Source: Vibrio plantisponsor (GTDB taxonomy: Bacteria > Pseudomonadota > Gammaproteobacteria > Enterobacterales > Vibrionaceae). From it: a DNA stretch of 64,000 bases. Where the stretch lies: positions 9,117-73,116 of the forward strand of contig NZ_JABEQC010000014.1 in the NCBI RefSeq assembly GCF_013041605.1. The letters run 5' to 3'. Both the position numbers and the translations under genes were made by a program. This document shows, piece by piece, positions 1 to 7,007 of this stretch (position 1 is the first letter of the stretch; each line of letters begins with the position of its first letter). A model generated the notes under the pieces. The model saw only the letters and a program-made list of their open reading frames with translations. It made no database searches and was not told the DNA's origin.

Positions 1-1
1 T

Positions 2-439
2 AAGTCTATTCCTCGTTGGCGTTGGGTCGATGCGACACCGATTCGTGAGGACAACCCAGAGCAAATGAAGCAGTTATATCGTGCGTATACAGACCTCATC
101 AAGTTAATGGAAGCGCGTGATTTCGAAGGACTCAAAATGGCGTATTCGCTGTCGATGCGAGAATATGCGATGGCCGACGGATATTTTTCCTCACCAGAAG
201 ACTGGTTTGATGCAGTTGGGTTTGAAACCAATTTCAGCCATTGGGAAGACGCGGAAGTAGAACCTCGCCGTGACTGGAGTGAATATGAGCTGAAGTCGTA
301 CATGGGAGGGCGTCTTGTTCGCCTAATGGATAACCGAAGCCATTCCCCGCTGAGAATCGGTTCCAACGAAAACAACAAAATCGTGTCCATTCTTCCATAT
401 TTTTCAATGATCGACGGCCGGGTTGTCGTTTCTCGTTAG
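2..439 (+). CDS. Hypothetical protein, 5' end outside the window, upstream of a PAAR gene
   Basis: The reading frame is open from base 2 to the stop at 437-439. The first in-frame ATG is at 65, but the upstream codons are open and look coding (KSIPRWRWVDATPIR), so the true start is probably left of the window. The product is soluble, rich in aromatic and charged residues, with no signal peptide or membrane segment. I do not recognise the family. It ends 8 bases before the PAAR gene, so the two are probably cotranscribed. Genes in this position often encode type VI secretion accessory, effector or immunity proteins, but nothing in the sequence proves that here. Confidence 0.7.
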   Translation, partial: KSIPRWRWVDATPIREDNPEQMKQLYRAYTDLIKLMEARDFEGLKMAYSLSMREYAMADGYFSSPEDWFDAVGFETNFSHWEDAEVEPRRDWSEYELKSYMGGRLVRLMDNRSHSPLRIGSNENNKIVSILPYFSMIDGRVVVSR

Positions 440-447
440 GAGGCTCT

Positions 448-747
448 ATGCCAGGTGCAGCAAGACTGGGCGACATCGGCTCTGAACATGACTGTTTTCC
501 GCCAACGTCCATAACGGCGGGGAGCTCTGGGGTCATGATTAATTACCAGCCGGCGATTCGACAAGGAGACCCGTTGCAAGATCATGGTTGTCCCTGTGAC
601 AAAACGCCGCACGGTAATCATCCCAGAGCGGTGTCTGGCGGTTCATCGGGTGTGTTTATCGATGGGAAGCCAGCGGCTCGTTTAGGTGATGCGATTGATT
701 GCGGAGGCACGATAGCCTCCGCATCTTCGGATGTGATGATTGGGTAG
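448..747 (+). CDS. PAAR-domain protein, type VI secretion spike tip
   Basis: A 99-residue protein made almost entirely of a PAAR repeat: an N-terminal PGAARLGD, a central SSGVMINYQPAIRQGD and a C-terminal SSGVFIDGKPAARLGD, with His and Cys residues (HDC, HGCPC, DCGG) that could hold the metal at the tip. PAAR proteins cap the VgrG trimer of the type VI secretion needle and are exported with it. There is no C-terminal effector extension, so any cargo would have to be a separate protein. An AGGAGG-like ribosome site (taggaggctct) precedes the ATG. The gene lies between an unknown gene and a DUF3592-like membrane gene. No hcp or vgrG is in view, so this is an orphan or the end of a cluster left of the window. 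Confidence 0.88.
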   Translation: MPGAARLGDIGSEHDCFPPTSITAGSSGVMINYQPAIRQGDPLQDHGCPCDKTPHGNHPRAVSGGSSGVFIDGKPAARLGDAIDCGGTIASASSDVMIG

Positions 748-751
748 TAAA

Positions 752-1276
752 GTGATAAAAAACATACTCGTTTCCTTATTTTTACTTTCTATGCCTCTCT
801 CGATTGTGTCGGCGATCATTTTTAATGAACAAGGTGGACTTATTATCGCGCTCTGGTTTGCCATTGCGATCGGACTCACTGGGTTTGGGGCAGTTCGTCG
901 ATTTAGAGAGGAGCTGTCTTGGCGGTATGGAGAAACGACGGGGATCATCGTCGAATTTGAGGAGTCCGTTAGATACGAGCAGGCTGGAGAGTCAATCACT
1001 GATCGAGAGTACTATTACACACCGATCATTGAGTATACGTGGGAGGAAACAGTCTACCGAACGGAAACACTAGTGGGGTACGGGCCGAATGCCCTTCGGC
1101 TTTCAGGGCGAAATGTCGGAGATGAGGTTGTCTTGCGTGTTCCGATTGAATGTCCTGAGCAAGCGAGGGAGAAGACTTTCTTCTCCGTCTACGTTCATTT
1201 GTTTATTGGTATAGTATCGTGCTCTCTGTCTTTGGGGCTCATCTGGATGATTGTTTTAATGCCTCGCCCGATATAG
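752..1276 (+). CDS. DUF3592-like two-helix membrane protein
   Basis: A 174-residue protein if started at GTG 752; an in-frame TTG at 740 overlapping the PAAR stop is the alternative. Two hydrophobic segments lie close together at the N-terminus (ILVSLFLLSMPLSIVSAII, then GLIIALWFAIAIGLTGFGAV) and a third sits near the C-terminus (VHLFIGIVSCSLSLGLIWMI). The region between carries the beta-rich YYYTPIIEYTWEETVYRTET stretch and an R-x-P pattern (VVLRVPIECPEQAR) typical of DUF3592 proteins. The function is unknown. It is immediately downstream of the PAAR gene and probably in the same operon, where it might be an immunity or membrane accessory protein; that role is inferred only from position. 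Confidence 0.7.
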   Translation: MIKNILVSLFLLSMPLSIVSAIIFNEQGGLIIALWFAIAIGLTGFGAVRRFREELSWRYGETTGIIVEFEESVRYEQAGESITDREYYYTPIIEYTWEETVYRTETLVGYGPNALRLSGRNVGDEVVLRVPIECPEQAREKTFFSVYVHLFIGIVSCSLSLGLIWMIVLMPRPI

Positions 1277-1541
1277 ACGCAAATCACTTCTAGTGTATAG
1301 GTTGGGGCGTCTGAAGAGACGCGCCTCAAAGGGATACTAGCCTCTCTACTCCGTGATGATTTGACTCTTAATCAAACGCCATACCTGATCGACGTATGAC
1401 CAAATGAGACCAACTGACTAAGGGAATAATGACAGTGGGTAATCATGAACGCCGCATAGACTAGTGCAATTTTGACTAAGAGGTGTTTATTAGAGCATGA
1501 GTTATTCTCAAATCTACGAGTAAGGTATTTTTCATTGTCGA

Positions 1542-2615
1542 TTATTCTATGTCATCATCTTTTAATCTTGCCCTATTTTGATTGAAATCATGCCATTCTT
1601 TATCAATAATTTTACGTATGGTGGTTTTTATAGGTTTTCCATTCGACATTATTTTTAGCTTTCTATAGTGATCTTCAGTTAATTCAATTGAAAAATCAGG
1701 GGTGTTTTTAGTTTCAAAAGCTATTTTTTTTCGAGAAAATTTGCTTTTTATATTTTTTAGTTCTTTGTCCCTGTCTTCAAATTTGTTGAGGAATATTATA
1801 ATATCTAAGTAGTTTTGTATAAAGATATTAATGTGGTCACTATCAGGTTCTGCATAATGATGTATGTTTAAACTTGATTTTAAATTATTGTATACCCAAG
1901 AGCTCAGTTCGTAATTCGATGAAGTGGTAATATCCCAGTTTTCAGGAATTTTTAATCTGACCTTATCATAGCTTTCTTTGATGCTAGATATTGTTTCAAA
2001 TAGCCAACACTCACCCTTTCTCGATGATGTTTGATATTTAATAAAGGCATCTATAATTATCTCATCTATATTTTTATTATTTTCGTTTAATGTTAAAAGT
2101 TGTGATAAAAATGGAAATCCAAGATATTTCCTTTTCTGGCTAATACCTAATCCTAATGTATATGTTCTTGTTCTGTTTTTTAATTTATCTTTTTTTGAAT
2201 GGCATTCATTTGGATGGTTTACATCTAATTCGATGATTAATCTTATTATCGTTAGAGTAAAGAACGTTGCTCGTGGATTTTTGTTTATCCAAGATATATT
2301 TTTCCTAAGATCGCTAAGAGTTATTAAATCTCTTCTTAATTGGTCAAGACAATAGCTAATGTCTTCTATCTCTTTATTTCCTAAATGCCCTTCAGAAAAA
2401 TCAATACTTGTTATTCCAACCTTTATATAGAGAGATGAGGTGAATTTTTCTTGAAGTTGACTTCTTTTTAAATTAATTAAATCTTCATTTTCCTTTATTA
2501 CTCTTTCTCCGCTATAGGAATTTAAAAGATTGATCATGTCGATTAGGTTTTCATTAATTTCATTATTGAATTCCCTTATTCTATTTCTAATAAATGTAAT
2601 TTTATTGTTAATCAT
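1542..2615 (-). CDS. Uncharacterised AT-rich gene with a C-terminal ribbon-helix-helix-like domain
   Basis: A 357-residue protein I do not recognise as a whole. Its base composition is much more AT-rich than the genes on either side, which suggests recent acquisition. Residues about 1-300 look largely helical with many Lys, Asn and Ile. Residues about 307-343 read like a CopG/Arc ribbon-helix-helix unit: a short strand with alternating hydrophobics (FSIELT), a helix (EDHYRKLKIMS), a turn (NGKPI) and a second helix (KTTIRKIIDKEWHDF). This suggests DNA binding by the C-terminus. The gene stands alone; a perfect palindrome 34 bases upstream of the start could be its own operator. The start is the ATG at 2615; the ribosome site is weak. 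Confidence 0.72.
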   Translation of the reverse strand: MINNKITFIRNRIREFNNEINENLIDMINLLNSYSGERVIKENEDLINLKRSQLQEKFTSSLYIKVGITSIDFSEGHLGNKEIEDISYCLDQLRRDLITLSDLRKNISWINKNPRATFFTLTIIRLIIELDVNHPNECHSKKDKLKNRTRTYTLGLGISQKRKYLGFPFLSQLLTLNENNKNIDEIIIDAFIKYQTSSRKGECWLFETISSIKESYDKVRLKIPENWDITTSSNYELSSWVYNNLKSSLNIHHYAEPDSDHINIFIQNYLDIIIFLNKFEDRDKELKNIKSKFSRKKIAFETKNTPDFSIELTEDHYRKLKIMSNGKPIKTTIRKIIDKEWHDFNQNRARLKDDDIE

Positions 2616-2648
2616 TCTATTGTCATTCTCTGTGGTTTTCGTACATTA

Positions 2649-2672
2649 ATTTCTACATTTTTATGTAGAAAT
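2649..2672. promoter_or_regulatory. Palindrome upstream of the ribbon-helix-helix gene, with a third half-site nearby
   Basis: ATTTCTACAT (2649-2658), a 4-base T spacer, then ATGTAGAAAT (2663-2672): a perfect 10-bp inverted repeat. The half-site ATGTAGAAAT recurs exactly at 2729-2738. The cluster lies 34 to 123 bases upstream of the start codon at 2615, in promoter position. It is likely an operator, plausibly for the ribbon-helix-helix domain of that gene. An intrinsic terminator is less likely because nothing transcribed ends here. Confidence 0.5.
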
Positions 2673-3495
2673 GTCGAGGTTTTGTTGTGAAAAAAGTGAG
2701 ATTTTTAACGCTTTTTTATGTCGATAAAATGTAGAAATCTTTTGATAGACCCCCGTGATAACTAGGTTTGTTCGGTTGAGAGGGAGTGGAGGTGAAACGG
2801 ATTATTGGCTTTTTCTATCAATGTCGAAATGTGGCTATCAAAGATTTTTTCACAAGTGAAATTATGAGGCATTTTATGTCCTGTTGAATTTATATATTCG
2901 GGCTTGTCTATTGGGCAATAGTTAGATTTTTAAACTTTTTAGCTTTGAAATTTAATTTTGGTATTATCTATCTGTAAATTTTAAGTGTTGCAGCGTTTTT
3001 GTAATGTGATATTTCTAACTAATTTGGTTTTAATTAACGCGATGGACTTTACTATAGGTGAGTGGTGGGGATCTTTGTTAATTTTGTATAGGGGTTCGAA
3101 ATCAGTGTAGGCGGTGCTTGTTGTATATCCTGCTTAATCTGTATATATCAGAGATGAAGAATTAGGTAAATGGTCTGTAATTACTCTTTAAATGTGATTA
3201 TTTTCTATACTTTAATTTGAAACCTAATCAAAGGTCTTTCTACGATGTTTTTGGGATTTTTTAATTATTAATTTTTTTATTTGAGTGTATTGAGGTCTTT
3301 TTTTGTTCTTTCTGGATTAAGTGTTTCTGTTTTTAAGTTTTAAATGTGTCTGTTTGGTTAATATTATTAGCATCTTGTTGTTGATGTCTTATCTAAAACA
3401 CATACAGCACAAGTTGTTGTTAAATTTAATAGTGATGTTTACTTTAAATAACGGCATGAGGCTATCTATGAACCAACTAGTAGGAGTAGGTAGAA
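2673..3495. other. Long AT-rich stretch without a supported gene
   Basis: About 820 bases between the 1542-2615 gene and the YagK/YfjJ-like gene. It is strongly AT-rich with many T-runs. A small open frame at 3321-3512 reads as hydrophobic, low-complexity sequence without a convincing ribosome site and overlaps the next gene, so I do not call it. I see no RNA gene or transposon end. AT-rich stretches of this kind in horizontally acquired DNA are typical H-NS targets. Confidence 0.5.
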
Positions 3496-4173
3496 ATGAA
3501 TGTACGATCTAGAAAAAATAAGAACCTAAAAATGACAACCAAAAGTACTTTTTTAGGTAGGCCGATTCAAACAACACATGGCCCTCTGTGTATTGATTAT
3601 TTAGAGAAAATACACGATACCATTGAACGGGCACTGGATGATTATCCACGCCTTATGGCTTTACGTGTGGATCTAAAATTCCCCCAAATGCGAGAGCGAG
3701 AAGATTTGGGTTATTTAATGACGGACTTTATTCGTTCATTACAGTCGCAGATCGATCATTCCGGTCGAAAAAAGAAAAGAGAAGGGGGGAGAGTGCATCC
3801 TTGTAGGGTGCGAAGTATTTGGGTGAAAGAGCGCTCAACATCGATCAATGACCATTACCACCTGGTTCTGCTTTTTAATAAGGACAGATTCAACTGGTTG
3901 GGAAAGACTCTATCCCATCCAGAGAATTTAGGCGGATTTATCGTCGAGGCTTGGGCTAGAGTCGTTGGTGTTGATTATGACGAGGCTAACGGACTGGTGT
4001 ATTTCTCTAAGGACAAGAGGAAAGATAGCGTAGTGATCCATCGTTTAGATCGTCATTCGGCGAACTTTGACGATGCATTTGATGACCTGTTCAAGCATGT
4101 TAGTTATTTGGCAAAAGAAGATACCAAACACTTTGGTAACCGTAAGCGAAATTTTGGTTACTCGCTACGGTAA
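3496..4173 (+). CDS. YagK/YfjJ-family (inovirus Gp2-like) protein
   Basis: A 225-residue protein of the YagK/YfjJ domain family, related to inovirus Gp2. Features seen are ALRVDLKFP (an early beta strand), the basic patch RKKKREGG, the strand/His motif DHYHLVLLFNKDRFNWLG in the middle, and the C-terminal VSYLAKEDTKHFGNRKRNFGYS that is very typical of the family. The DHYHLVLLFNKD segment resembles the HUH-type His motif of rolling-circle replication proteins, so a replication-related role is plausible but not shown. A ribosome site (aggagtagg) precedes the ATG at 3496; an internal ATG at 3532 is an alternative. Such genes are common in integrated islands and satellite elements. Confidence 0.8.
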   Translation: MNVRSRKNKNLKMTTKSTFLGRPIQTTHGPLCIDYLEKIHDTIERALDDYPRLMALRVDLKFPQMREREDLGYLMTDFIRSLQSQIDHSGRKKKREGGRVHPCRVRSIWVKERSTSINDHYHLVLLFNKDRFNWLGKTLSHPENLGGFIVEAWARVVGVDYDEANGLVYFSKDKRKDSVVIHRLDRHSANFDDAFDDLFKHVSYLAKEDTKHFGNRKRNFGYSLR

Positions 4174-4288
4174 CTAGTTCTATCAAATATTCCAGTTCAA
4201 ATATTCAGTACCTTCTTTTTTTACCTCAGGTTCTTATCTGTTGAAGAGGAGCAATAACGTGACTCATTAAGTTAAGAAGGTACATGCT

Positions 4289-4726
4289 ATGACTCAATCA
4301 CATTACACGCTTTATATTGGTGTTTCGGTCAATAAAGATAAAACTCAAGGAGCAGTCGGAGTGGCTATTTACGATGAGGAACATCAATTAGCTGATAGTT
4401 TCGCTGTGCTGGTGGATCGTAACATTGATAGTACGGAGCTAGAGCTTACTGCTATCGTCGAGTGTTTACGTTACGCATTTAATGACGATGTCATTTACAG
4501 CACTAGCGACTTCTGTGTGCGTGGCTATAACGAATGGCTAGATGATTGGAAGAAAAGAGGGTGGCGTAAATCAGATAAGAAGCCAGTGGCCTACCGTCAG
4601 CTTTGGCAGTTGGTGGACGAAGAGCGTAGCGAAAAGTTCGTTGATGTGCGCAAACAGCGTTCGTCTCCAGAATTAGATTTAGCCTATAGATTGGCAAAAG
4701 AGGAACTAGAAGAAGAAGCTCGTTAA
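4289..4726 (+). CDS. RNase HI-like protein with apparently degenerate active site
   Basis: A 145-residue protein with the RNase HI fold signature. ELELTAIVECL matches the helix carrying the second catalytic acid (Glu48 in E. coli), and WLDDWKKRGWRKSDKKPV matches the basic protrusion WIHNWKKRGWKTADKKPV of E. coli RNase HI almost residue for residue. The acids around it are not conserved: the TDGS strand is read here as YIGVS (Asp10 position is Gly) and the TDS motif as STSDF (Asp70 position is Ser, with Asp one residue later). A candidate for the last Asp is ELDLAYRLAKEE. It may bind RNA/DNA hybrids without cutting, or use shifted acids. It lies 115 bases after the YagK/YfjJ-like gene on the same strand, and a hairpin follows the stop. 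Confidence 0.75.
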   Translation: MTQSHYTLYIGVSVNKDKTQGAVGVAIYDEEHQLADSFAVLVDRNIDSTELELTAIVECLRYAFNDDVIYSTSDFCVRGYNEWLDDWKKRGWRKSDKKPVAYRQLWQLVDEERSEKFVDVRKQRSSPELDLAYRLAKEELEEEAR

Positions 4727-4739
4727 CTTTAAAAATTGA

Positions 4740-4778
4740 AGAGATAGGCCAACCAGCCTTATCGGTGAGCCTATCTCT
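4740..4778. terminator. Bidirectional hairpin between convergent genes
   Basis: Inverted repeat agagataggc (4740-4749) and gcctatctct (4769-4778), a perfect 10-bp stem with a 19-base loop, between the RNase H-like gene on plus and the 111-residue gene on minus. No long T-run follows on either side, so termination may be inefficient. Confidence 0.55.
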
Positions 4779-4786
4779 CGATGGTG

Positions 4787-5122
4787 TTACTTTTTGTAGT
4801 TCACTTCCAGTTTGTCGGCCAAGGGATACTTGGCAATTTCATAATCAGGGTTCAAGGTTGCCAATTTGTGTGCAGCGATTGAGGCGGCTGAAGCCAGTCC
4901 AAAAATGGCCGCAGGACCTGATGCTAATGCGGCTACCATAGTCGCGGAGCGCCCAGCGGTATACACACGACATTTCAGTCCCTGACGTTCTATAAGATCT
5001 TCAATTTTCTTCACGGTTTGAGAGAAGTTTTTCACGTTGGTGAGTGTGAATGATTCTCGACGAGAGATGTGCTCTTTCAGAGCGGCTTCGTCAAGGTGGT
5101 GTAATACATTGCCTTTACTCAT
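4787..5122 (-). CDS. Small protein with an Ala/Gly-rich hydrophobic segment, WYL-cassette member
   Basis: A 111-residue protein of unknown family. Residues 1-52 are charged and probably helical (HISRRESFTLTNVKNFSQTV, KKIEDLIERQG). Residues about 60-88 form an uncharged Ala/Gly/Ser-rich stretch (TMVAALASGPAAIFGLASAA) that could insert in or lie on a membrane; the tail is again charged. It has its own promoter region carrying the cassette inverted repeat at 5183-5207, so it is probably regulated together with the GTPase and WYL genes. A small membrane-active toxin or a membrane partner of the GTPase are both possible; neither is shown by the sequence. Confidence 0.7.
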   Translation of the reverse strand: MSKGNVLHHLDEAALKEHISRRESFTLTNVKNFSQTVKKIEDLIERQGLKCRVYTAGRSATMVAALASGPAAIFGLASAASIAAHKLATLNPDYEIAKYPLADKLEVNYKK

Positions 5123-5171
5123 AATTTGTCCTTAGCGCTCTCGTCTGAAAGCATGATAGTGGGTTGACGTT

Positions 5172-5207
5172 AGAATACGAACGAGTGAGACATAGGCTGT
5201 CTCACTG
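5172..5207 (-). promoter_or_regulatory. Cassette operator copy 1, upstream of the 111-residue gene
   Basis: GAGTGAGACA (5183-5192), spacer TAGGC, TGTCTCACTG (5198-5207): arms match at 9 of 10 positions. On the minus strand a -10-like TATTCT (5172-5177) follows after exactly 5 bp. The start codon of the minus-strand gene is at 5122. The same repeat with the same spacing to a -10-like hexamer is found at 6893-6917 and 9374-9398. Confidence 0.72.
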
Positions 5208-5421
5208 AAATTGGTTGATGCGCTTTTGTGAACTAGCTCAGATTTTAGAGTGCAGAGCCGATTTTTCATGGCTAAATTAGCAGGGATAAGAGTGGTTTTT
5301 TTGTAAATGGGCTTTTGGTTAAGTTGTTGTTATTTAATGATTTTGTTGTGCCCGAAGAACGACCTAAGCGCTTTGTTTGAATAAGGGGGATTGGTTCCCC
5401 CATCTGTTGACTGTATTCGAT

Positions 5422-6843
5422 TTACTCTCTGTGCTCGGGGCTAAAGGTGGCGAAGTTTTGGGCATCTTTACCTTGGGTTTCGAGCTGTGCTTTAAGCCAG
5501 TTAAATACTTCCAGAGTGCCAACCGGACCATCTGTATGGATACGGTCATCGGGGTCAAACGCGGTTTCTATCAATGTCACGCCTGCCAATCTTTGTTTGG
5601 CTGTTTCACGCAATTTTTCCAAATCTCGTGGGCGCACCATATCGACCTTGTTTAGACAAACGACAATCGGTTTGTCCAAACGGGTAAGCTTATTTAAGAT
5701 TTGTACATCAATATCAGAAACGCCTCTGGCAAGGTCTATGATCATGACAAAGATATCGACGTTGTGCAGATGTTCGTGAGTCAGGCTGTTGACCGACGGG
5801 TTAATATCATTAAAACCCGGAAAGTTGATTAAGTTAATTGCGTAATCTTCATCGAGTGGATAGAGCTCAGCTTCACTCGTTGCCCCTGCAATCGGGTCGA
5901 CATTTTGTGTATCTAACCCAAACACGGCATTAAAGAAAGCATCTTTCCCTACCGAACCATCACCGACTACGCCAATATTAATTCTGTTCAGGACAAGTTG
6001 TCTTAACGCGGCGATGTGAACAACAGCAGGAATCGTTTTGCGGTAAGCGGGACCTGCGAGAGCCGTAGCAGCCCAGAGCCCACTAGCCGTCCATCCCACA
6101 GGACCTAAGAATGACGACACGGCTCTGGCTATGATTGGGCTTGCAGCAAAAGGAAGTCCTTTACCAATAATGGCCTTGCTAATCCAATGTGCGACGATGA
6201 TGGAATATTTATAGACGACAAATCCCCCGTATTTTTTTAAAAGCAGTTGAATGAGTAGTATGCTGGATGCACCAACAGGGATTTCTTGATAGTCGATACC
6301 TAGGCTGCGAAAGAGTGCATCCCTTTCACTTTGACTCATCTGCTCATAAGCATCGACAAACAGTTTTTCAATGATCCGCTTTTCGAGCTCTTCCGTGGAG
6401 TATTGTTCGTAGTTTGCGCCTTGAATGAGATCTACGGCTCCAGAAACAAAAGCGCCTGTGTTGGAAGTGATGCCCCCTATGGCATCGACAATAGAGTCGG
6501 CGGATTGACTGATAAACGATGAGTAATTAGGCGTGGCTTCTGCTTTGACTTTTTTAGCCACATCTATCACCACTTCTCGATAAGTGGCGACGTCGGTGTC
6601 CGTGTCTTTTCCTAGGGCTTCTTTGAGCTTGTGCTTTGCCATTCTTGTCGTGGTGGCAAGGGTGTTGCTGCCCGCTTTACGTAGGTGCCAAGCAATACGC
6701 TGAGCATCTTGCCGTAAGGTATCGGGTTTAAACTGACATTCGCTCTCGCTGAGTTTGAGGTATTCCAGAATAGGAAGCACTTCTTCAGGATTGTAAGCCA
6801 GAGCGCGTTGGAGTACATCGACTTCACTGAGGGATTGCGGCAT
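5422..6843 (-). CDS. YaaW-like domain fused to a GTPase domain
   Basis: A 473-residue protein. Residues about 1-290 resemble E. coli YaaW (UPF0174): a helical N-terminus, the LFVDAYEQMSQSERDALF segment, and hydrophobic helices ending in GPVGWTASGLWAATALAGPA and YRKTIPAVVHIAALRQLV, close to the YaaW C-terminus. Residues about 290-450 form a P-loop GTPase: G1 GDGSVGKD at 294-301, a switch region (AGATSEAE), G3 NFPGF around 340-344, and G4 NKVD at 398-401. Two positions are unusual: the residue after the P-loop Lys is Asp301 instead of Ser/Thr, and the G3 Asp is Asn. The domain order (membrane-active helices, then GTPase) resembles dynamin-like and IRG-like proteins only in a general way. The cassette operator is upstream at 6893-6917. 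Confidence 0.85.
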   Translation of the reverse strand: MPQSLSEVDVLQRALAYNPEEVLPILEYLKLSESECQFKPDTLRQDAQRIAWHLRKAGSNTLATTTRMAKHKLKEALGKDTDTDVATYREVVIDVAKKVKAEATPNYSSFISQSADSIVDAIGGITSNTGAFVSGAVDLIQGANYEQYSTEELEKRIIEKLFVDAYEQMSQSERDALFRSLGIDYQEIPVGASSILLIQLLLKKYGGFVVYKYSIIVAHWISKAIIGKGLPFAASPIIARAVSSFLGPVGWTASGLWAATALAGPAYRKTIPAVVHIAALRQLVLNRINIGVVGDGSVGKDAFFNAVFGLDTQNVDPIAGATSEAELYPLDEDYAINLINFPGFNDINPSVNSLTHEHLHNVDIFVMIIDLARGVSDIDVQILNKLTRLDKPIVVCLNKVDMVRPRDLEKLRETAKQRLAGVTLIETAFDPDDRIHTDGPVGTLEVFNWLKAQLETQGKDAQNFATFSPEHRE

Positions 6844-6881
6844 AGGGAGGCTCCGTGGTATTGGCTATCGTGTGAGCCACC

Positions 6882-6917
6882 AGCATACGGATGAGCGAGA
6901 CATATCGTGTCTTGCTT
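6882..6917 (-). promoter_or_regulatory. Cassette operator copy 2, upstream of the YaaW-GTPase gene
   Basis: GAGCGAGACA (6893-6902), spacer TATCG, TGTCTTGCTT (6908-6917): the weakest of the three copies, with three arm mismatches. On the minus strand a -10-like TATGCT (6882-6887) follows after exactly 5 bp. The GTPase gene starts at 6843, so the leader would be short. Confidence 0.72.
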
Positions 6918-6966
6918 GTTAGCGGAGGTGAATGTCGAGTAGGAGTTGTGAAAAGAGTCACAAAAA

Positions 6967-6988
6967 AAGGTGGGAGATTTCCCACCTT
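6967..6988 (-). terminator. Intrinsic terminator of the WYL-lipoprotein transcript
   Basis: aaggtggga (6967-6975), loop gatt, tcccacctt (6980-6988). Read on the minus strand the hairpin is followed by a run of T. It lies 19 bases after the stop of the lipoprotein gene and just upstream of the GTPase promoter, separating the two units. Confidence 0.85.
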
Positions 6989-7007
6989 GGTCGTTGGCAA
7001 GTGGTGA

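Noticed and set aside
2616..3495. CRISPR array or transposon end in the AT-rich stretch
   Set aside because: No regularly spaced repeats and no terminal inverted repeats with target duplication were seen; the only clear repeat is the short palindrome at 2649-2672 and one half-site.
3321..3512. Small open frame on plus upstream of the YagK/YfjJ-like gene
   Set aside because: Low-complexity hydrophobic sequence in AT-rich DNA, poor start context, and overlap with the next gene.
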